A stretch of DNA of 64,000 nucleotides, from NCBI RefSeq assembly GCF_014201115.1, contig NZ_JACHDO010000001.1, forward strand, positions 5,146,001-5,210,000, written 5' to 3'. Position numbers and translations under genes: made by a program. Below are positions 1 to 7,703 of the stretch, piece after piece. Numbering within the stretch: position 1 is the first letter of the stretch; each line of letters starts with the position of its first letter. This DNA comes from Nocardiopsis metallicus. Its GTDB lineage: Bacteria; Actinomycetota; Actinomycetes; Streptosporangiales; Streptosporangiaceae. A model generated the notes under the pieces. That model was not told where the DNA came from. It was given only the letters and a program-made list of their open reading frames with translations, and ran no database searches.

Positions 1-381
1 ATTCGGGTACAGGTGCATGAACTGCGCTGTGACCAGGTCGAACCCGGGTGTCGGCGGGGCCCACCGGGTCACATCCGCGCGCAGCCAGGTGATCCGGCCC
101 GCGACCCCCTCGCCCGCCTCCGCCGCGTGCGCCGCGGCGCGGTCCAGCGCCACGGACGAGATGTCGACCGCGGTCACCTGCCAGCCCCGTGCGGCCAGCC
201 ACAGGGCGTCCGCCCCCTCACCGCTGCCGACGTCCAGCGCCCGGCCGGGCACCAGGTCCTCCGTCTCCGCGACCAGGTGCCGGTTGGGCCGCCCGCTCCA
301 GATCCGCTCGCTGGAGCGGTACCGCTCGTTCCAGAACTCCTCGCCCATCTCCTCGGGCAGGGATCCGTGTCCATCGGTCAT
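1..381 (-). CDS. Class I SAM-dependent methyltransferase (3' end beyond window)
   Basis: The frame is open from the ATG at 381-379 to the left edge, giving 127 residues; the rest of the gene lies outside the window. The N-terminus contains EEFWNERYRSSERIWSGRPN, typical of small Rossmann methyltransferases. Motif I follows as ALDVGSGEGADALWLA, then the acidic end of strand 2 in VTAVDISSVALDRA, and a motif IV-like FDLVTAQFMHLYP. This order matches UbiE/TehB-like (Methyltransf_25) enzymes that methylate small molecules. The substrate cannot be told. No operon partner is visible; 867 bases without a gene separate it from the divergent conservon. A small inverted repeat lies about 60 bases upstream. 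Confidence 0.82.
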   Translation of the reverse strand, partial: MTDGHGSLPEEMGEEFWNERYRSSERIWSGRPNRHLVAETEDLVPGRALDVGSGEGADALWLAARGWQVTAVDISSVALDRAAAHAAEAGEGVAGRITWLRADVTRWAPPTPGFDLVTAQFMHLYPN

Positions 382-1248
382 GTGTCGACCACCTCCGACT
401 CCCACTCTGCTCAGCGGCGAGGGCCGAAGCGAGTTCCCTTGCCGGAACGGCAAAGGCGTGGGGGCCCTTGCGGAGAAAGCCCAAGGAAACGCCGCTGCCG
501 CGGGGCCGTGGCCGCCGCGGCCTCATCGCCACGGCCGCCAGTTCCTCCTCCCCGGGGAGACGCGAGCCCCCGGTAGCCGTTTCCGGCCTCCGGCAGATGT
601 GTGTCCCGGCACCTTTTCAGTAGCGCCGCGTGTGCGATCGATCACTCCGGGTCACAGTGCAACCCATCCCCGGAGAGCACCCCGATTTCAGACCGAAGAA
701 CCGGCGTTGCCCTCAGTGACTTCACTGGTACCCTCAAACCCGCTTGCGGCCATCGCCAGAGCACCCGAAGCCGGTGACCGGCCCGCATACTCCCCAGGAG
801 TCTCCGGGCAGGCCCACCGGGAACCGCACGGCGATCATGCACCCGTGCACCAAAGTTTCGGCACTGACGACACACGAATACCACTAGGGCCCGAGTCCCA
901 CCAGTGGTCTTTGAGTTTCACAAATATGAAGCAAACTTTTCAGTTCGCCGTCGCCATCACCCACATCAGCGAACTAAAAACCGCTTCCACCTGCCACGGG
1001 GAGCCCTTCACCAACGACCTCAGGGGAGCTCGACCGGGGGCGCCCAACCCGCTCAGGACGTCCGACCCTAAAGCGGAACCCGAGCCCGCTCGGGGCGCAG
1101 ACCCCGGCAACCCATCCTCCCCCTCCCAACTTACCGTCCAGTAGTGATCATTTGCCTTCGTTCAAACGGCGTACTTTGTCCTCAACAGTGCGTTGAAGTC
1201 GCTATCGTGTTTCCTGTTGTCAACAGGCCTTCCCGTCCCGAGGAACCC
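382..1248. other. Long intergenic region between divergent methyltransferase and conservon
   Basis: I see no convincing gene here. The open frames lack ribosome binding sites, family features and normal actinobacterial residue use. The stretch must hold the promoters of both divergent genes. Composition drops to AT-rich around 905-960, where TTTGAGTTTCACAAATATGA lies, a reasonable place for conservon control sequences. A perfect inverted repeat TTGCCG-GAA-CGGCAA sits at 439-453, closer to the methyltransferase. Confidence 0.5.
439..453. promoter_or_regulatory. Short perfect inverted repeat upstream of methyltransferase gene
   Basis: TTGCCG-GAA-CGGCAA, 6-bp arms with a 3-base centre, lies 58 bases upstream of the minus-strand start at 381. 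It could be an operator or a small hairpin. No regulator is identified. Confidence 0.3.
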
Positions 1249-2955
1249 ATGTCTGACTCCCCTCCCTCCGAGGCCGCCGCGCATCAAAACAACCGGCAGA
1301 CCTCTACCCCGAACTCGCACAGCCGCTGGAGCACACGCACCCTGGTCCTGGCCGCCTCGGCCCTGCCTTCGCTCCTCATGGCCGCTCTGGGCACCGTGAC
1401 GATCCTGTTCGTCCTCGCCATCGACCTGTCCGGTACCGCCGACCGGAACACGGTCCTCGCCTTCGCGCTCACCACGGCCGCCGTGGGGGCCCTGCTCATC
1501 CTGTTCCTGGCGGTCTACGGCGCGGGGCAGACAGCCAGCCGCGTGAACGAGCGCGTCAACGGTCTGCGCACCTGGCTCACCCGCGGCCAGGACCGCCTGC
1601 GCGAGCTCACCGACGAGGTGAAGCGAGGTGAGCGACCCGAGCCACCCGAACCTCCCGCCGGTCCACCGAAGGGCGGTGACGCGTTCGAGCACCTCGCACA
1701 CGAGCTGTCCGTCGCACAGCACGCCTCGGAGACGGCCGTGGTCGAGGCCACCTCCTCGCGGCCGGACCGTCCGTCGGCTCAGCAGGTCGAGGTGTTCGTC
1801 AACGTCGCCCGACGCATGCAGTCCCTCGTCCACCGGGAGATCACGCTGCTCGACGAGTTGGAAGCCCAGGTCGAAGACCCGGACCTGCTCAAAGGCCTGT
1901 TCACCATCGATCATCTGGCCACCCGGATGCGGCGTCAGTCCGAGAGCCTCGCGGTCCTGGGCGGAGCGGCGTCACGACGCAAGTGGAGCAAGCCGGTCTC
2001 GCTCTATGAGGTGCTCAGATCAGCGGTGGCCGAGGTCGAGCACTACTCGCGGGTCAAGGTGGTCCCCCCGGTGACCGGCACCCTGAACGGCGGCGCGGTC
2101 GTCGACGTCATCCATCTGGTCGCCGAGCTGATCGAGAACGCCACCAAGTTCTCGCCGCCACAGGCCCAGGTCATGCTCCGCGCCGAGCACGTCCCCGCGG
2201 GCGTGGCCATCGATATCGAAGACCGCGGACTAGGCATGCAGCCCACCGACGTCCACAGGATGAACAGCCTGCTCGCCGACCCCGAACAGATCGATATCGG
2301 GGAACTGCTCCATGACGGCCGCATCGGCCTGTACGTCGTCTCCGTGCTCGCACGCAAGCACAGCGTCCGGGTTCAGCTCCAGAGGAACATCTACGGCGGC
2401 ACGCAGGCCGTCGTCCTGTTGCCGATCGGCCTGGTCGGCTCGGAGAACGAGGGACGCGGCTCCAGGTCCCTGGCGCGCTCCTCCGCAGAAACCGCTGCCG
2501 CACCGACGGCACACCCGACCCCGCGTCCCCCCTCGGCACCGGCGCCCGTCTCCGTTCCCTCGGACCACGGGAACAACGGGCAGGAAACGCGGCTGCCCAC
2601 CAGACGCACGGCCGATCCCCGCACCGGACCCGCACCCCAACCACTGCCCGTGCGGTCGGCGCAGACACAGAGCGGCGGCCGCGGATTTCAGGAGCCGCCG
2701 CCCGCCCCCGCGCTCGCATCCGAGGCCGGCCCCGCTTCCCAGAGGCGGCCGCCGTCCGGCGAGCGCCCTCCGCTGCCGGAGCGCCAGGCGCAGACGCATC
2801 TCGCGCCCGAACTACGCAGCGACCGCTCGGACGGGCGCCACGACAGAGGCGGCGACCACACACCCGACCTCATGTCCGTCTTCCAATCCGGCTTCAGACG
2901 CGCCGAAGCGGAGAATGACCAAGACCGGCTGGATCGCGACGACAGCACCAGCTGA
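1249..2955 (+). CDS. cvnA: Conservon sensor-like histidine kinase (CvnA type)
   Basis: This 568-residue protein is the sensor-like member of a conservon, the four-gene set actinomycetes use as a membrane-associated GTPase signalling complex. Two hydrophobic segments (about residues 29-55 and 69-90) suggest a membrane anchor. A helical region with FTIDHLATRMRRQSES stands where the H-box would be, and a HATPase domain follows with LIENATKFSPP (N-box), DRGLGM and GLYVVSVLARKH (G-box). The last 170 residues are Pro/Arg/Ala-rich and probably disordered, as in relatives. The ATG at 1249 is chosen because CGAGGAA lies just upstream and the membrane anchor follows. It heads the cvnABCD operon; the next gene starts 36 bases on. 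Confidence 0.9.
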   Translation: MSDSPPSEAAAHQNNRQTSTPNSHSRWSTRTLVLAASALPSLLMAALGTVTILFVLAIDLSGTADRNTVLAFALTTAAVGALLILFLAVYGAGQTASRVNERVNGLRTWLTRGQDRLRELTDEVKRGERPEPPEPPAGPPKGGDAFEHLAHELSVAQHASETAVVEATSSRPDRPSAQQVEVFVNVARRMQSLVHREITLLDELEAQVEDPDLLKGLFTIDHLATRMRRQSESLAVLGGAASRRKWSKPVSLYEVLRSAVAEVEHYSRVKVVPPVTGTLNGGAVVDVIHLVAELIENATKFSPPQAQVMLRAEHVPAGVAIDIEDRGLGMQPTDVHRMNSLLADPEQIDIGELLHDGRIGLYVVSVLARKHSVRVQLQRNIYGGTQAVVLLPIGLVGSENEGRGSRSLARSSAETAAAPTAHPTPRPPSAPAPVSVPSDHGNNGQETRLPTRRTADPRTGPAPQPLPVRSAQTQSGGRGFQEPPPAPALASEAGPASQRRPPSGERPPLPERQAQTHLAPELRSDRSDGRHDRGGDHTPDLMSVFQSGFRRAEAENDQDRLDRDDSTS

Positions 2956-2991
2956 TCAGGCAGCACCCTTGCGAAAGAGAGTCCATTCATC

Positions 2992-3414
2992 ATGGTGAGC
3001 GCTGTACACCCGGGCCAGGAGTCTGACCTCAGCTGGCTTCTCAGCAACCTCGTCGACAGGGTTCCGCACACCCGAAGCGTCGTCCTGCTGTCCTCCGACG
3101 GCCTGATGAAGGCCGTGTCCGGCCTCGACGTCGAGAGCGCGGAACAGCTGGCCGCCATCGCCTCCGGCCTGTTCTCCCTCTCCCGCGGCGCCGGGCTGAA
3201 GTTCGGCGGCAATGAGACGGTCCGTCAGGTGATCGTGGAACTGGACAACACACTCCTGTTCGTCGCCTCCGCCGGTTCCGGTTCCGTCCTCGCCGTCCTC
3301 GCCGGACGCGAGGCCGACGCCGGTGTTCTCGGATACGAGATGTCCCAGCTCATCAACAGCGTGCGACCCTTCCTCACGACCCCGACCCGGTCAACCGACC
3401 AGCGGAGCCGATGA
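2992..3414 (+). CDS. cvnB: Roadblock/LC7 domain protein (CvnB type)
   Basis: This 140-residue protein spans one roadblock/LC7 fold (SDLSWLLSNLVDRVPHTRSV, then the SADGL-like SSDGLMK and a long helix EQLAAIASGLFSLSRGAG). In conservons CvnB is thought to act as a regulator of the GTPase-like CvnD, like MglB on MglA. The ATG at 2992 follows a GAAAGAGAG ribosome site. Its stop overlaps the start of the next gene (ATGA), so the two are translationally coupled. The length is normal for the family. Confidence 0.9.
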   Translation: MVSAVHPGQESDLSWLLSNLVDRVPHTRSVVLLSSDGLMKAVSGLDVESAEQLAAIASGLFSLSRGAGLKFGGNETVRQVIVELDNTLLFVASAGSGSVLAVLAGREADAGVLGYEMSQLINSVRPFLTTPTRSTDQRSR

Positions 3415-3788
3415 GCATGGCCTCGTCCGAAGACGACATCTGGATCGATGAGAAGGCAGGACGCCTCGTACGCCCGTACACGGTGATCAACGGTCGCACC
3501 AACCCCACCAACAAACTGGACCTGCTGTCCATGGTGAGGGCGACCGGGCAGGTCTCCCAGAACCAACTGGGCCCGGACCACGCTCAGGTCCTGTGCCTGT
3601 GCCCTGATCCGACCCCGGTGGTGGAGGTCGCCGCCCACCTCGGGTTGCCCGCGGCGGTAGCCAAGATCCTGCTTTCCGACCTGATCGACTGCGGGGCGGC
3701 CACCACCCACGTCTCCCACCCTGCCGCTGACCCGACCGACCGATCCGTATTGGAAGCGCTGCTGCATGGCCTACAACAACGACTCTGA
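3411..3788 (+). CDS. cvnC: DUF742 protein (CvnC type)
   Basis: This 125-residue protein has the DUF742 pattern: an N-terminal WIDEKAGRLVRPYTVINGRT, then LDLLSMVRATG and a winged-helix-like stretch VVEVAAHLGLPAAVAKILLSDLIDCG. CvnC is the third conservon component; its biochemical role is not settled. The start overlaps the cvnB stop and its 3' end overlaps the cvnD start by 23 bases, giving tight coupling through the operon. Confidence 0.9.
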   Translation: MSMASSEDDIWIDEKAGRLVRPYTVINGRTNPTNKLDLLSMVRATGQVSQNQLGPDHAQVLCLCPDPTPVVEVAAHLGLPAAVAKILLSDLIDCGAATTHVSHPAADPTDRSVLEALLHGLQQRL

Positions 3789-4350
3789 TTCGTTTCCCAC
3801 AGCGGTCAAGGTTCTGATCGCGGGTGGCTTCGGCGTCGGCAAGACGACCCTCATCGGTTCGGTGAGCGAGATCGAGCCGCTGAGCACCGAGGAGATCATC
3901 ACCTCGGCCAGTATCGGCACCGACGACCTGGGGGGCGTGGAGGGCAAGACCACCACGACGGTGGCCTTCGACTTCGGCCGGGTGACCTTCCCCTCGCAGC
4001 ACGTGCTCTACCTGTTCGGAACACCCGGGCAGGAACGCTTCTGGTTCATGTGGGACGAACTCTGCGAGGGCGCGCTGGGCGCTGTCGTGCTGGCGGATCC
4101 GCGCCGTTTGGAGGCCTCCTTCGCGGCCGTGGACTTCTTCGAACGCCGAGGAATCCACTTTCTCGTCGCGGTCAACGAGTTCGACGGGGCGTTCCGTTAC
4201 GAGCCCGAGGAGGTTCGGGCCGCGCTCAAACTCGATCTTCGGACACCGGTCGTTCTCTGCGACGCGCGCAGCAGCCGCTCCGCGACGTCCGTACTCGTGT
4301 CCCTCGTGCAGTCCCTGCTCGCCGCAGCCGCCCACTCACCCGCCACCTAG
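3766..4350 (+). CDS. cvnD: Conservon GTPase-like protein (CvnD type)
   Basis: This 194-residue ATP/GTP-binding protein carries a P-loop GGFGVGKTTLIGSVSEIEPL near the N-terminus, a Walker B/G3-like FGTPGQERF, and VNEFDG where a small GTPase has NKxD. These are the hallmarks of CvnD, which binds guanine nucleotide and is held at the membrane by the CvnA-B-C complex. The start lies inside cvnC. The conservon is complete and looks intact. Confidence 0.92.
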   Translation: MAYNNDSDSFPTAVKVLIAGGFGVGKTTLIGSVSEIEPLSTEEIITSASIGTDDLGGVEGKTTTTVAFDFGRVTFPSQHVLYLFGTPGQERFWFMWDELCEGALGAVVLADPRRLEASFAAVDFFERRGIHFLVAVNEFDGAFRYEPEEVRAALKLDLRTPVVLCDARSSRSATSVLVSLVQSLLAAAAHSPAT

Positions 4351-4382
4351 TCTGCTCGACGACCCCTGAGTTGGAGCCAACA

Positions 4383-4988
4383 ATGACAGACAACAGCAAA
4401 GACCACCTGCTCACTCCAGTGGACAGCGAAGTGCCCGAGCGCATGGCACGGCTACGCGAGCTCCGACTCGGTGACGGGCCCGACCAGGAGTTCGACGATT
4501 TCGCCCGTGATCTGGCCGAGACGGCCGGCGCACCGTTCGCGATGGTCAACTTCATCGACGAGGACCGCCAGTACTTCGCCGGCCTGTACGTGTCCTCCGA
4601 GAGCGATCCGGGTTCGGGCGCGAAGCACGCGCAGTCCCCCGAACCCGACCGGGTCATGGACCGCGACCACGGATACTGCCCGCACGTGGTGGCCCGACGC
4701 CTGCCCCTGGTGCTCGACGACGTCTGCGATTACCCCCGGTTCGCCGGCAACCCGGTCGTCGACGAAATCGGTATCCGCTCCTACATCGGCGCTCCGATCA
4801 TCGACCGCACGGGTACGACCCTCGGCACGATCTGCATCGTCGATCGCGAACAGCGCCCCTGGGGGCGTCCGGGACTGGAGTTCATCAAGGCGAAGGCCGC
4901 GGAACTGACGGATCTCATCCACCGACGCGAGGACCGTGCCGCACAGGCGGCCCTCGGTTCCGCCGAGACCGGGCGGCAGCCGAGCTGA
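4383..4988 (+). CDS. GAF domain protein attached to conservon
   Basis: This 201-residue protein is mostly one GAF domain (about residues 30-185): FDDFARDLAETAGAPFAMVN, FIDEDRQYF, the GYCPHVVARRLPLVLDDV segment, and GIRSYIGAPIID with LGTICIVD. The CxH in YCPHV is typical of GAF proteins that may bind haem or flavonoid-like ligands, but no ligand can be assigned. It lies 32 bases after cvnD with GGAGCC before the ATG, so it is likely the fifth gene of the operon. It could act as a sensor input or output for the conservon. A hairpin terminator follows at once. Confidence 0.85.
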   Translation: MTDNSKDHLLTPVDSEVPERMARLRELRLGDGPDQEFDDFARDLAETAGAPFAMVNFIDEDRQYFAGLYVSSESDPGSGAKHAQSPEPDRVMDRDHGYCPHVVARRLPLVLDDVCDYPRFAGNPVVDEIGIRSYIGAPIIDRTGTTLGTICIVDREQRPWGRPGLEFIKAKAAELTDLIHRREDRAAQAALGSAETGRQPS

Positions 4989-4989
4989 T

Positions 4990-5020
4990 CCGGGGGACCG
5001 CTCCGGCACCGCTCCCCCGG
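4990..5020 (+). terminator. Hairpin after conservon operon
   Basis: CCGGGGGA (4990-4997) pairs with TCCCCCGG (5013-5020) just after the GAF gene stop. There is no clear T-run, as is common in high-GC actinobacteria. Confidence 0.6.
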
Positions 5021-5134
5021 TCCCAGACGAGGCCGGGGGAGCGGGTGCTCCGCGGGACAGTACCGCTCTGTCCGCGCTGTCTGATGTTCTCGGCCGCCTG
5101 CGCCTGCAAGTCATCCAGGCCCGGCCACGCGATA

Positions 5135-6334
5135 CTAGGGGGTACCTGCCATTTCCCCCTCGGAAACCGCGAACTTCTCCGACCACTGCCCCTTGTTCGT
5201 GCCCAGCGCCATCTCACTGAGCCGTAGCAACTGGATGTCGGACGTGCCCGCGGGAGCGAAGATGTGGTGCGCGTCCCGCAGGTGCCGCTCGATCGGCCGA
5301 TCGGTGAACAGGCCGCAGGCGGCGTGGATCTCCATCGCGGCCCGCGCCGAGTCCAGCGCCCCTTCGACATTCACGAGTTTGGCGTTCATCAGCTCCGCGT
5401 CGCAGGGCAGGCCCCGGTCCAGCCGGTCCACTGCGTGGTAGGCGGCCAGCCGGGCCGTCATCAGCCGCGATTGCATCTGCCCCAGCTTCAACTTGATCGT
5501 GGGGAGCGCCGACAGCGGCTCCCCGTAACGGTGTTGCCGCGAGACGAAGTCCACGGTCTCGTCCATCAGGGCCTGGTGGATACCGAGGGAGACAGCGGTC
5601 AGGTTGGCTCTTCCGTAAAGGACGCTGGAGGAGTAGGCGACAGGCAGTCCCTCGCCCTCCTCTCCCAGCCTGTTGGCGGCGGGGACCCGGCAGTCCTCGA
5701 AGACGAGCTCTCCGAAGCTGAATCCGTGCAGTCCCATGGCAGGGCGGTGCGGACCAAGCGAAAAACCCGGCCGATCCGCCTCGACCAAGAAGGCCGACAA
5801 GCCCTTGGACCCGGGACCGGTACGGACGACGACCCCGTGGACGTCGCCGACGTGGCTGTTGCCGACGAACACCTTCCTGCCGTTGAGAACGTAATCGTCC
5901 CCGTCGCGCACCGCGCTGGTCTGCATACCGAGGACGTGCCCCCCGGACTCGGGCTCGGTGACGGCGATCGTCGGAAGGCACTCTCCGGCGGCCACGGCCG
6001 GCAGCCACGTCTTCTTCTGCGTTTCGTTGCCGAAGTGGAGGATCTTGGCCACGCCCAGCTGGGAGGCCTGCACCATGGCCCCCATGGCACCGCTGACCAG
6101 GGACAGCTCCTCGATGATGATGGTCTTCGCGAGGTGGCCCAGCCCCATGCCTCCGTACTCGGGGCCGATGGTGACACCGAGCCATCCCTGACGGGCGATC
6201 AGGCGGGACAGTTCGTGTTGGACGGAGCGGGACTCTTCCATGGCCGGTACCAGAGGGCGGACTTCGTTGTCGGCGAAGGCCCGAACATCGGCCCGAAGAC
6301 GTTCGTGACGCTCTGTGACGAAAGAGTCGGTCAT
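5135..6334 (-). CDS. Acyl-CoA dehydrogenase family protein
   Basis: This 399-residue protein has the full acyl-CoA dehydrogenase fold: N-terminal helices, a middle domain with TIAVTEPESGG (the FAD-contacting TEP motif), and a C-terminal domain with YGRANLTAVSLGIHQALMD and a late IHAACGLFTDRPIERHLRDA. Such enzymes oxidise acyl-CoA thioesters and pass electrons to ETF; an EtfD-like quinone oxidoreductase is also in this window (22948-25167). A related role in secondary metabolism, using acyl carrier protein substrates, is possible because it stands alone. It converges on the conservon and has 577 bases of gene-free DNA upstream. Confidence 0.85.
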   Translation of the reverse strand: MTDSFVTERHERLRADVRAFADNEVRPLVPAMEESRSVQHELSRLIARQGWLGVTIGPEYGGMGLGHLAKTIIIEELSLVSGAMGAMVQASQLGVAKILHFGNETQKKTWLPAVAAGECLPTIAVTEPESGGHVLGMQTSAVRDGDDYVLNGRKVFVGNSHVGDVHGVVVRTGPGSKGLSAFLVEADRPGFSLGPHRPAMGLHGFSFGELVFEDCRVPAANRLGEEGEGLPVAYSSSVLYGRANLTAVSLGIHQALMDETVDFVSRQHRYGEPLSALPTIKLKLGQMQSRLMTARLAAYHAVDRLDRGLPCDAELMNAKLVNVEGALDSARAAMEIHAACGLFTDRPIERHLRDAHHIFAPAGTSDIQLLRLSEMALGTNKGQWSEKFAVSEGEMAGTP

Positions 6335-6911
6335 GCGGATCCCTTCACATTTTCATGCTTGGCTCGACCCGGCTTCAAGGGGCGGATCGCTGGTGGATCC
6401 ACCTGGCCGAACCAGCGGGATCATGGTGAATTAGGGTCGACAGTGAACACAAGGCCTCTGCCTTTTTTGGACATAATTATCCCATAAAGGCCACTACTTC
6501 TGGACAGGCACTTTAGGGCACAGAAGGTTCGAAAGACCCCTCGTTCCCCCATGGCTGGACCGGCCCGCCCAGCAGCCAGGCACCCCAGTGAATCAGCTCT
6601 GAGCTGCGGCGCCGCCGAACCTTCGGCCCAGGCCGCGGCCGACCCAGCCCTTCCGGCGCCCACCGGCAGCCGGAAGAGCCGTTGACCAGCGACCATGCCT
6701 GACCACCCAACCGATACACCGGCCACGGCCCACTCTATTTGTGCTCTAAATCATCCCTAGAGAGGTTTATCAACCAGCGAACCCCTCATCCGAGAGCTCC
6801 GCGCCGATGTCCGACCCCCGCACGATGATTACGCTGCGCGGCCACCTGACGCCGCCCGCCCCGGCCCGGGCACCTCACGGCAGGCAGCCGCGGCCGTCCG
6901 CGGGCCGGCGC
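6335..6911. other. Intergenic region with AT-rich promoter-like stretch
   Basis: No supported gene. Just upstream of the acyl-CoA dehydrogenase is an inverted repeat (6388-6417), and an AT-rich patch with GGACATAATTATCC lies near 6468. The rest looks like non-coding sequence with chance open frames. Confidence 0.45.
6388..6417. promoter_or_regulatory. Nested palindromes upstream of acyl-CoA dehydrogenase
   Basis: CGCTGGT (6388-6394) and ACCAGCG (6411-6417) form an inverted repeat that overlaps a perfect 12-base palindrome GGTGGATCCACC (6392-6403). It lies 54-83 bases upstream of the dehydrogenase start, where an operator would be expected. The regulator is unknown. Confidence 0.45.
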
Positions 6912-7511
6912 CTAGGGGGCGTCGAAGTCCTTGAGGCACAGCTCCAGCAGGGCCAGTACCCGCTCCTGGAGCTGGTCGCGGTCGTGCGCGCGCAGGGCGG
7001 TGGCTCCCTCCACCCGCCGGACCCGGCCCACACCCAGCAGGACGGCGGCGACCAGCGAGGCGTGCACGCGCGCGTCCGGTCCGCCCAGGTAGACGGCGAG
7101 GGGATCGATCAGCGCGCTCTTGAGGCGACCCTGGTAGACCGCCTGGAGGTCGGGGTCGCCCGCGGAGTCGTCCAGGGAGAGCTGCAGCGGGGTGCCCTCA
7201 CCGTGCAGACGCCCGACCGAGTGCTCGGCCAGCCGCTGCGTCAGGTCCTTGGGGGCACCGTCCTCGATGAGCCTGGGGAAGACTCCGTCCTCGCGGAGGA
7301 TCTCGGTGAGCAGTCCGGCCTTGGAACCGAAGTACCTGTTGATCAGCGCGACGTTCACCCCGGCGTGCGAGGCGATCTTGCGCGAGGAGACCGAGCCGTA
7401 CCCCTCGTTGGTGAACAGCGCCTTGGCGCTGGCGAGGATGCGCTCCCGGGTCACCTCACGGCCACGGGCGGGCACCCGCGTACCGCCTCCGGTCTCGTCC
7501 GGACGCTCCAT
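6912..7511 (-). CDS. TetR family regulator of adjacent MFS exporter
   Basis: This 199-residue protein has an N-terminal TetR helix-turn-helix (RERILASAKALFTNEGYGSV followed by SSRKIASHAGVNVALINRYF) and a C-terminal ligand-binding domain with LVAAVLLGVGRVR. The ATG at 7511 is preferred over a GTG two codons upstream because AAGGGG stands 7 bases before it. It is transcribed away from a DHA2-type MFS gene, the usual arrangement for a repressor that controls its neighbour. An operator-like inverted repeat overlaps the exporter -35 box. Confidence 0.85.
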   Translation of the reverse strand: MERPDETGGGTRVPARGREVTRERILASAKALFTNEGYGSVSSRKIASHAGVNVALINRYFGSKAGLLTEILREDGVFPRLIEDGAPKDLTQRLAEHSVGRLHGEGTPLQLSLDDSAGDPDLQAVYQGRLKSALIDPLAVYLGGPDARVHASLVAAVLLGVGRVRRVEGATALRAHDRDQLQERVLALLELCLKDFDAP

Positions 7512-7608
7512 CTGCACACCCCTTGGTGGCCGTGATCTGGCTTTCTCGACTCCAGGTTGACACCTCTGTGCACCCCACGCCTACCGACAGGGGCGGAGAG
7601 ATACCGAT

Positions 7609-7637
7609 TTGACAGGTCAACACCGTTTACATATACC
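7609..7637 (+). promoter_or_regulatory. Promoter and overlapping operator of the MFS exporter gene
   Basis: TTGACA (7609-7614), a 17-base spacer and TATACC (7632-7637) make a good sigma-70-type promoter about 65 bases before the ATG at 7704. The -35 box is inside the inverted repeat TTGAC-AG-GTCAA (7609-7620), a plausible site for the divergent TetR repressor. A related half-repeat AGGTTGACACCT lies at 7553-7564. Confidence 0.65.
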
Positions 7638-7703
7638 TAACGTGGATGCTTGCCCCCGGTGTGTGTGCCGCGGGGCTTTCGTGCGTCCGGAATCGGGGGC
7701 CTC

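Noticed and set aside
17..1144. Long plus-strand open frame at the left edge
   Set aside because: It is antisense to the methyltransferase in its first part and runs into non-coding DNA; residue use is unlike a real protein and no ribosome site exists.
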